The notes beneath the pieces were generated by a model. It saw only the letters and a list, made by a program, of their open reading frames with translations. It was not told the DNA's origin and made no database searches. A program made the position numbers and the translations under genes. Shown here one piece after another: positions 52,421 to 58,757 of a DNA stretch of 58,757 bases. Source of the DNA: an uncultured Colwellia sp. Lineage in GTDB: Bacteria; Pseudomonadota; Gammaproteobacteria; Enterobacterales; Alteromonadaceae. Position 1 is the first letter of the stretch; every line of letters begins with the position of its first letter. Where the stretch lies: positions 1-58,757 of the forward strand of contig CAJXWZ010000030.1 in assembly GCA_913062815.1 (NCBI GenBank), in the 5' to 3' direction.

Positions 52421-52758
52421 AGTGTATACCCCTTCAATTGTTATTATTACAACGCTATCTTTACTTCTCTTTAGTAAGAGGTTTAATAAAAGTTCGTCCT
52501 ACAGAAATTAACAAGTACTTTAAGTAAGTCAATTTCTTGTGAACATCAAGCGCCGAGTTTAGAAAATACTATTCGACTAGTCCTCACCAATAATGCCTCT
52601 TAGGCATACTAAACAAGGGTTCTAGCGACATAAGCGTAGTTAACTTACCACAGTTTCAGCGTTTGAAAAGCCTTTATTTCGTTTTTTGCTGATTTTTTTA
52701 CTATTTTTTGCATTTTTTATTGATTTATATCAAAAAATCAACTTATCTCGTGCAAAAA
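52421..52758. other. intergenic region between lon and hupB
   Basis: 338 bases with no coding frame. The half next to lon is T-rich on the plus strand (52680-52740) and includes TTGATTT/AAATCAA. I find no confident -35/-10 for hupB; TTGTTA…TATTAA at about 52485-52515 has a 20-bp spacer and is weak. Confidence 0.4.
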
Positions 52759-55104
52759 TCATTCGGCCTGCCATTGTTCTACAGGGTGTTCAAGCGCTAG
52801 AGAAAGTACCTCATCAATCCATTTTACCGGGTGAATTGATAAATCAGCTTTAACATTCTCTGGGATCTCTTTCAAATCTCGAGCATTTTCATGAGGAATT
52901 ATAACGGTTTTTATACCACCACGATGCGCAGCTAACAGCTTTTCTTTTAAGCCACCAATAGCCAACACTTCACCTCTTAAAGTAATTTCACCTGTCATGG
53001 CAACATCAGCTTTTACCGGATTTCCAGTTAAGCTTGAAACAAGTGCGGTACACATACCAATACCGGCACTTGGACCATCTTTTGGTGTCGCCCCTTCTGG
53101 CACATGCACATGTATGTCGCGTTTCTCGTAAAAATCATCATTAATACGTAACTTTTCCGTTCTGCTGCGCACCACAGTCATCGCAGCTTGAATAGATTCT
53201 TGCATAACATCGCCAAGCGAGCCTGTATAGGTTAGCTTACCCTTACCTGGTACGGAGGCGGTTTCAATCGTTAATAATTCACCACCCACTTGTGTCCAGG
53301 CAAGTCCAGTAACCAGACCAATACGATTTTCATCATCCGCTTTGCCATAATCAAAGCGTTGTACACCAAGAAATTCATCCAAATTCTCTTGATTAATGGT
53401 TACCTTTTTCAATTTTTTATCAAGCAATATAGCTTTAACTGCTTTACGGCATAGTTTTGATATTTCTCGCTCTAGGTTTCGAACACCAGCTTCTCTTGTG
53501 TAGTAGCGAATTATGCCCACAACGGCACTATCTTCGATTGTGATTTCTTTTTCTTTCAAACCATTACGTTTTATCTGTTTATTAAGCAGGTGATTACGGG
53601 CAATGTTAAGCTTTTCATCTTCGGTATAACCGGATAAACGAATAACTTCCATTCGATCTAGTAATGGGCCTGGTATATCCATGCTATTAGAGGTTGCCAC
53701 AAACATTACGTCAGAGAGATCATAATCAACTTCTAAATAATGGTCATTGAAACTGGAGTTTTGTTCTGGATCTAATACTTCTAATAGTGCCGATGCAGGA
53801 TCGCCACGCATATCTGATGCCATTTTATCGATTTCATCTAATAGAAATAGTGGGTTTCGTACCCCTACTTTTGACATTTTTTGAATCAACTTCCCTGGTA
53901 ATGAGCCAATATAGGTGCGGCGATGACCGCGTATCTCAGCTTCATCTCTTACGCCACCTAGCGCCATTCTAATATATTTACGCCCTGTCGACTTAGCGAT
54001 AGATTGTCCTAACGAAGTTTTACCAACCCCCGGAGGGCCAACCAAACAAAGTATAGGCCCTTTGAGTTGACTGACTCGTTGCTGTACTGCCAAATATTCA
54101 AGAATGCGTTCTTTAACTTTATCTAAACCATAATGATCTTTATCAAGTACTTCTTGCGCTAACGCTAAATTACGCTTCAATTTGCTACGCTTTTTCCATG
54201 GTACGTTTATCATACATTCAATATAACTACGCACAACTGTCGCCTCCGCAGACATAGGCGACATCATTTTAAGTTTTTGCAATTCACCGAGCGTTTTTTC
54301 TTTTGCTTCTGTTGGCATTTGCGCATCGTCAATGCGCTTGCTCATTTGTTCAAGCTCGTCTGGCGTTTCATCGCCCTCATTAAGCTCTTTCTGAATAGCT
54401 TTCATCTGCTCATTTAAATAGTATTCACGCTGGCTTTTTTCCATTTGCTTTTTAACACGTGTACGTATTTTCTTCTCTACCTGCAGTAGATCAATTTCAC
54501 CTTCCATTAACGCCATAAGATGCTCTAAACGCTTAACCACATCTATAATCTCTAATACTTTTTGCTTATCAGCTAATTTCAATGGCATGTGTGCAGCCAT
54601 TGTGTCTGCAAGTTGCTGAGCATCATCAATACCTGAAACTGAAGTAAGCACTTCAGGCGGTATTTTTTTATTTAGTTTGACATAGCCTTCAAACTGGGAG
54701 ATAGCAGAACGAATTAATACTTCATTATCATCTTCAGTTCCTCCCTCAATGGCTAAATAATCAATGTTTGCGCTAAAATAAGCTTTGGTTTCAACAAAAT
54801 TTGTAACACGCGCTCTTTGCACACCTTCTACCAAAACTTTAACCGTGCCATCAGGCAGTTTTAACATTTGTAAAATAGTCGCAACCGTACCCGTTTCATA
54901 AACATCTTCAGCCTGAGGATCGTCAACAGCAGCATCTTTTTGAGCGACTAAAAATACTTGTTTGTCATTTTCCATGGCAAGGTCTAAACAACGGATGGAT
55001 TTCTCTCTGCCTACAAATAATGGGATAACCATCTGGGGATAAACGACAACATCGCGTAAGGCAAGAACAGGGATTTCAACTACACTAGATAATTCTTCAG
55101 TCAT
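52759..55104 (-). CDS. lon: ATP-dependent protease Lon
   Basis: 781 residues, close to E. coli Lon. N-terminal substrate domain ([23 protein letters not shown]), AAA+ with Walker [19 protein letters not shown] and Walker [13 protein letters not shown]-terminal protease with the catalytic serine in [16 protein letters not shown] and Lys in [14 protein letters not shown]. Degrades misfolded and regulatory proteins. A sigma32-type promoter lies upstream. Confidence 0.98.
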   Translation of the reverse strand: MTEELSSVVEIPVLALRDVVVYPQMVIPLFVGREKSIRCLDLAMENDKQVFLVAQKDAAVDDPQAEDVYETGTVATILQMLKLPDGTVKVLVEGVQRARVTNFVETKAYFSANIDYLAIEGGTEDDNEVLIRSAISQFEGYVKLNKKIPPEVLTSVSGIDDAQQLADTMAAHMPLKLADKQKVLEIIDVVKRLEHLMALMEGEIDLLQVEKKIRTRVKKQMEKSQREYYLNEQMKAIQKELNEGDETPDELEQMSKRIDDAQMPTEAKEKTLGELQKLKMMSPMSAEATVVRSYIECMINVPWKKRSKLKRNLALAQEVLDKDHYGLDKVKERILEYLAVQQRVSQLKGPILCLVGPPGVGKTSLGQSIAKSTGRKYIRMALGGVRDEAEIRGHRRTYIGSLPGKLIQKMSKVGVRNPLFLLDEIDKMASDMRGDPASALLEVLDPEQNSSFNDHYLEVDYDLSDVMFVATSNSMDIPGPLLDRMEVIRLSGYTEDEKLNIARNHLLNKQIKRNGLKEKEITIEDSAVVGIIRYYTREAGVRNLEREISKLCRKAVKAILLDKKLKKVTINQENLDEFLGVQRFDYGKADDENRIGLVTGLAWTQVGGELLTIETASVPGKGKLTYTGSLGDVMQESIQAAMTVVRSRTEKLRINDDFYEKRDIHVHVPEGATPKDGPSAGIGMCTALVSSLTGNPVKADVAMTGEITLRGEVLAIGGLKEKLLAAHRGGIKTVIIPHENARDLKEIPENVKADLSIHPVKWIDEVLSLALEHPVEQWQAE

Positions 55105-55145
55105 GTGTATCTCTTTGGGAAGTGTTATAAATTACTGATTAGAAA

Positions 55146-55175
55146 CTATATGGGGATAAATAGAAAAGTTACAAG
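55146..55175 (-). promoter_or_regulatory. sigma32 (heat-shock) promoter of lon
   Basis: Minus strand reads CTTGTAA-N13-CCCCATATA, matching the sigma32 consensus CTTGAAA-N13-CCCCATNT with one mismatch in the -35. It sits 42 bp before the lon start, after the clpX terminator, so lon has an independent heat-shock promoter. Confidence 0.8.
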
Positions 55176-55213
55176 CAAAAACACAAGTTTCTATTAACAA
55201 GTTTCAAAAACAA

Positions 55214-55238
55214 AAAAAGAGCCATAAAGACTCTTTTT
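55214..55238 (-). terminator. terminator after clpX
   Basis: AAAAAGAG pairs with CTCTTTTT around a ten-base loop. Minus-strand reading ends in TTTTTTTGTTTTTG, a strong U-tract, so clpX transcripts stop before the lon promoter. Confidence 0.75.
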
Positions 55239-55257
55239 ATTACCGTGTAAAGTAAAC

Positions 55258-56535
55258 CTATTCTGAAGCAGCTTGCTCTTGCTGACCATCATAAATAACT
55301 AACGGTTTCGACTCACCTTTAATTGTGGTCTCATCAACGACAATTTTACTGACATTTTCCATCGACGGAAGTTCGTACATAGTATCAAGTAAAACAGCTT
55401 CAACTATTGATCGCAAACCACGAGCACCGGTTTTTCTATCCATTGCCTTTTTAGCAATTGCGTTCAATGCATCTTCTCTAAATTCTAGCTCAACATTTTC
55501 CATATCAAATAAAGCAGAGAACTGTTTAGTTAAAGCATTTTTCGGTTCTTTCAATATTTGAATCAATGCCGATTCATCAAGTTCACGCAAAGTTGCCAAG
55601 ACAGGCAAACGACCAATAAACTCAGGAATTAAACCATATTTAACTAAATCTTCCGGCTCAACTTCCTCTAGACGCTCTGTTAAGGTTATTTCTTGATCTT
55701 TACCGCGAACCTCTGCGCCAAAACCAATACCTGTACCTGTGTGGCATCGCTGTTCAATAACTTTATCTAAGCCAGCAAAAGCTCCACCACAGATAAATAA
55801 AATTTTTGAAGTATCTACTTGTAAAAATTCTTGTTGAGGATGTTTACGACCACCTTGAGGTGGTACAGAAGCAATAGTACCTTCTATTAGCTTCAACAAT
55901 GCCTGCTGAACACCTTCACCTGATACATCTCGAGTAATTGAAGGGTTATCAGATTTACGTGAGATCTTATCAATTTCATCAATATAAACAATACCGCGTT
56001 GTGCTTTCTCAACATCGTAGTCACATTTTTGCAATAACTTTTGAATAATATTTTCAACATCTTCACCAACATAACCTGCTTCAGTTAATGTAGTAGCATC
56101 AGCCATGGTAAAAGGGACATCAAGCAAGCGTGCTAGCGTTTGGGCCAATAAAGTTTTACCTGAGCCGGTTGGGCCAATAAGTAAAATATTGCTTTTTCCA
56201 AGCTCAATACCATTATGAGAGTCGCCATTACGTAAACGTTTATAATGATTATAAACCGCCACTGCGAGTACTTTCTTAGCATGGTCTTGACCAATTACGT
56301 AATCATCTAAACTTTCACGTATCTCAATTGGCGATGGTAGTGCTTCTTTATCTTCTTTCGGAGAGATTTCTTTTATTTCTTCACGAATGATGTCGTTACA
56401 CAACTCGACACATTCATCACATACAAATACTGATGGGCCAGCAATTAATTTACGCACTTCATGTTGGCTTTTTCCACAAAATGAGCAGTAAAGTAATTTA
56501 CCATTGTCACCGTCACCACTTTTAATATCGGTCAT
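55258..56535 (-). CDS. clpX: ClpX unfoldase
   Basis: 425 residues. N-terminal zinc-binding domain [26 protein letters not shown], then AAA+ with Walker [45 protein letters not shown] and Walker [12 protein letters not shown], pore loop GFGAEV. Unfolds substrates for ClpP. Follows clpP with a 132-bp gap. Confidence 0.98.
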   Translation of the reverse strand: MTDIKSGDGDNGKLLYCSFCGKSQHEVRKLIAGPSVFVCDECVELCNDIIREEIKEISPKEDKEALPSPIEIRESLDDYVIGQDHAKKVLAVAVYNHYKRLRNGDSHNGIELGKSNILLIGPTGSGKTLLAQTLARLLDVPFTMADATTLTEAGYVGEDVENIIQKLLQKCDYDVEKAQRGIVYIDEIDKISRKSDNPSITRDVSGEGVQQALLKLIEGTIASVPPQGGRKHPQQEFLQVDTSKILFICGGAFAGLDKVIEQRCHTGTGIGFGAEVRGKDQEITLTERLEEVEPEDLVKYGLIPEFIGRLPVLATLRELDESALIQILKEPKNALTKQFSALFDMENVELEFREDALNAIAKKAMDRKTGARGLRSIVEAVLLDTMYELPSMENVSKIVVDETTIKGESKPLVIYDGQQEQAASE

Positions 56536-56667
56536 GCCCTACCTCTAAATCTTCTATTCCGTTAATTACAACTGTACTTGCACATATGTTAAGCATAGTA
56601 GCAATTTCATCATTTTTTAAGTGGTGTTCATTAAATTAACACCACGCAGTTTTTATTAATAAATCAA

Positions 56668-57315
56668 CTAACTGTTTCTTTGTTCTAATATGGAGTCAAC
56701 TAAACCATATTCAACCGCACTTTCTGCACTTAGGAAGTTATCTCTGTCTGTATCTTGAGAAACTTTATCTAGTGGCTGGCCAGTATGTTCTGCCATTAAT
56801 TTGTTAAGCTTATCTTTAATATATAAAATCTCTTTTGCATGAATCTCAAAATCTGATGCCTGCCCTTGAAAACCACCCAGAGGTTGATGAATCATGACAC
56901 GAGCATTAGGTAAACAGTAGCGCTTACCTTTTTCACCACCAGAAAGTAGAAAAGCCCCCATGCTTGCTGCTTGTCCAATACACACAGTAGAAATATTTGG
57001 CTTAATAAATTTCATCGTGTCATAGATTGCCATCCCTGCAGTTACCGAACCGCCTGGAGAGTTAATGTAAAGGAAGATATCTTTATCAGGACTTTCTGAT
57101 TCTAAAAATAATAACTGGGCAATAATTAAATTAGCCATGTGATCTTCGACTTGACCACATAAAAATATGACTCTTTCTTTTAATAACCTAGAGTAAATAT
57201 CATAAGAACGTTCACCTTTGGCTGTTTGCTCCACTACCATAGGTACAAGAGCACTTTCTGGGCCAGTAGCTGAATTTAGAGAATTTGATTGTGGATTAAA
57301 TTGAGAATTAAACAA
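56668..57315 (-). CDS. clpP: ClpP protease subunit
   Basis: 215 residues. The catalytic triad is visible: Ser in [13 protein letters not shown], His in [10 protein letters not shown] and Asp in the [20 protein letters not shown] region. The first 20 residues are a leader peptide likely removed autocatalytically. Tetradecameric proteolytic core for ClpX. Preceded by tig. Confidence 0.98.
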   Translation of the reverse strand: MFNSQFNPQSNSLNSATGPESALVPMVVEQTAKGERSYDIYSRLLKERVIFLCGQVEDHMANLIIAQLLFLESESPDKDIFLYINSPGGSVTAGMAIYDTMKFIKPNISTVCIGQAASMGAFLLSGGEKGKRYCLPNARVMIHQPLGGFQGQASDFEIHAKEILYIKDKLNKLMAEHTGQPLDKVSQDTDRDNFLSAESAVEYGLVDSILEQRNS

Positions 57316-57371
57316 GTGTGTTCCGTCCCTTAAATATGAAAAACTTAATTACTTTATTAAGTCAAAATGAA

Positions 57372-57414
57372 CCAAATAAAAATGGCTTGTATGAATGCAT
57401 TCATACAAGCCATT
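57372..57414 (-). terminator. perfect-palindrome terminator after tig
   Basis: AATGGCTTGTATGAATG and its exact complement CATTCATACAAGCCATT form a 34-base perfect palindrome (57381-57414). On the minus strand it is followed by TTTTATTTGG, so it terminates trigger-factor transcripts ahead of clpP. Confidence 0.8.
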
Positions 57415-57458
57415 AAATTTAAGCGATTGCCTAGCTTTTTGTCAATAAAAAAGCGTTA

Positions 57459-58757
57459 TTACTTCCCTTCTGGGTTCATAATATCGGCAAAGTTAGCTTT
57501 TTTGTTTTTAACTGCTGCTTTTTCAACTAAAAGCTCAACTGCTTGTTCTTCTAGAGCAACATTTTGCATTTGTTGCATCAATTCTTTGTTGTTAGCATAG
57601 TATTCAATTACTTCTTTCGGATCTTCATAGGCAGAAGCCGCAGAAGCAATTAACTCATCTACTTTACTATCATCAACTTTCAATTCGTTAATTTTGATTA
57701 CTTCACCTAGTAACAAACCAACCTTAACGCGACGTTCAGCTTGCTCTTTAAACATCTCGCTTGGCAATTCAGGTAAGTTTTCAGGATCCATTTGGCCTTG
57801 GAAACGTTGCATCGCTTGCTGACGTAAAACATCTACTTCTTGCGCAACTAATGCTGAAGGTAAGCCAACTTCATGACCAGCTAATAAACCATCAAGTACT
57901 TGCTCTTTCACTTTAGCTTTAACAGCTTGAGTTAATTCACGCGTCATGTTTTTACTTACTTCTTCACGTAAAGCTTCAACACCGCCTTCTTCTACGCCGA
58001 AAAGTTTAGCAAAATCTTCATCTACTTTTGGTAACACTGGGCCTTCAGTTTTATGAACAACAATATCAAACTCAGCTTCTTTGCCTTTTAGGTTTTCAGC
58101 ATGGTAATCATCAGGGAAAGTTACTTTAATCGTTTTTTCTTCGCCAGCTTTCATCCCAGTAATTTCTTTTTCAAAACCTGGAATCATACGACCAGCGCCA
58201 AGCTCAAGTTCAAAAGCTTCAGCTTTACCACCTTCAAACTCTTCACCGTCAACACGACCAGTGAAATCAAGCGTTAACTTGTCACCTTTCTTAGTTTTAC
58301 GCTTGTTTTCTTTCCATGTTTGATGTTGCTTTTGCAATGTTTCAAACATTTCATCTAAATCTTTATCTGTTACTTCAACGTCAGGACGTTCTACAGCAAT
58401 TTTATCTAAGTCTTTTAATTCAACTTCTGGGTAAATTTCAAAAGTTGCTTCAAACTCTAACTCTTTACCATCTTCATTGCTTTTCGCTACGAAAGAAGGA
58501 CGACCTGCTGGGTTGATTTTTTCTGCAACGATAGCATCAACAAAGCTGCGTTGCATGATTTCGCCGGCAACTTCTTGACGTACAGATTTACCATAACGCT
58601 TTTGAATAACTGATGGTGGTACTTTGCCCGGGCGGAAACCGTTAATACGTTGGGTTTTACTTACTTGACGAAGACGATTCTTAACTTCAACATCTACTGT
58701 TTCGGCTGGAACAGAAATAGTCAAACGACGTTCCAAACCTTGTGTAGTCTCAACTGA
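57459..58757 (-). CDS. tig: trigger factor, cut by window edge
   Basis: Ribosome-associated chaperone with the three-domain layout. Reading through the window edge adds SVETTQG before [15 protein letters not shown], so only about three codons (family start MQV) are missing. The ribosome-binding loop is [10 protein letters not shown] near residue 44-53, the FKBP-type domain covers about 150-245 ([41 protein letters not shown]), and the helical C-terminal arms extend to the end. First gene of tig-clpP-clpX-lon-hupB-ppiD. Confidence 0.96.
   Translation of the reverse strand, partial: SVETTQGLERRLTISVPAETVDVEVKNRLRQVSKTQRINGFRPGKVPPSVIQKRYGKSVRQEVAGEIMQRSFVDAIVAEKINPAGRPSFVAKSNEDGKELEFEATFEIYPEVELKDLDKIAVERPDVEVTDKDLDEMFETLQKQHQTWKENKRKTKKGDKLTLDFTGRVDGEEFEGGKAEAFELELGAGRMIPGFEKEITGMKAGEEKTIKVTFPDDYHAENLKGKEAEFDIVVHKTEGPVLPKVDEDFAKLFGVEEGGVEALREEVSKNMTRELTQAVKAKVKEQVLDGLLAGHEVGLPSALVAQEVDVLRQQAMQRFQGQMDPENLPELPSEMFKEQAERRVKVGLLLGEVIKINELKVDDSKVDELIASAASAYEDPKEVIEYYANNKELMQQMQNVALEEQAVELLVEKAAVKNKKANFADIMNPEGK

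Noticed and set aside
57381..57414. 34-bp perfect palindrome as an operator
   Set aside because: It sits right after the tig stop and is followed by a U-tract on the minus strand, so a terminator is the simpler reading.

Overview
The window looks like chromosome from a low-GC marine gammaproteobacterium. The order tig-clpP-clpX-lon-hupB-ppiD, pspABC divergent from pspF with sapABCDF behind it, and tkt-epd near pgi fit Alteromonadales, most likely a Colwellia/Thalassotalea-type member of Colwelliaceae. That assignment is inferred from gene content and order only.

Region 1 (1 to about 9.45 kb) is an integron-type cassette array. Short, mostly plus-strand genes are separated by about 100-bp imperfect inverted repeats with attC architecture: a left core next to the stop codon, complementary inner arms around GTTGGCT/AGCCAAC, and a right core GGGCGTTA just before the next gene. 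No integrase gene lies in the window; attC polarity places any intI to the left. Cassettes encode small membrane proteins, an acyltransferase, a Phd/ParE-type toxin-antitoxin pair, DUF7661-like, DUF4287/DUF5655-like and DUF1289 proteins, a membrane-anchored ankyrin protein, a YkgJ-type cysteine-cluster protein, and an AraC regulator paired with a YbhB-type protein. A truncated IS3-family element and further IS3 remnants have damaged several attC sites.

Region 2 (9.5 to 22.9 kb) continues with about 25 small single genes of the same character: LysE exporters, GNAT, ABM, VOC, GFA, PaaI thioesterase, gamma-carbonic-anhydrase-like, DUF2237, DUF3565, DUF3303-like, DUF922, DUF1569, cupin, MAPEG and lipoproteins. 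Nearly all are on the plus strand, but only one recognisable attC remnant (about 14.3 kb) remains. I read this as an old, eroded part of the array or an equivalent accessory region. Two genes carry single-base homopolymer frameshifts: one in Region 1 at about 6145 and one here at about 16415.

Region 3 (22.9 to 43 kb) holds chromosomal genes: a ToxR/CadC-like membrane regulator, an exported COG4798-like methyltransferase, a MATE transporter, a MASE1/CHASE protein whose histidine-kinase core lacks its catalytic residues, transketolase, erythrose-4-phosphate dehydrogenase, phosphoglucose isomerase facing a LacI-type regulator across a perfect 14-bp operator-like palindrome, a TetR regulator divergent from an RND efflux pump with two operator-like palindromes, and pspABC.

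Region 4 (43 kb to end) has pspF, the sapABCDF-like transporter operon and the minus-strand protein-quality-control cluster tig-clpP-clpX-lon-hupB-ppiD. A good sigma32-type promoter precedes lon and a weaker sigma54-like site precedes pspA. Trigger factor runs off the right edge, lacking only its first few codons. I saw no rRNA, tRNA or CRISPR array.
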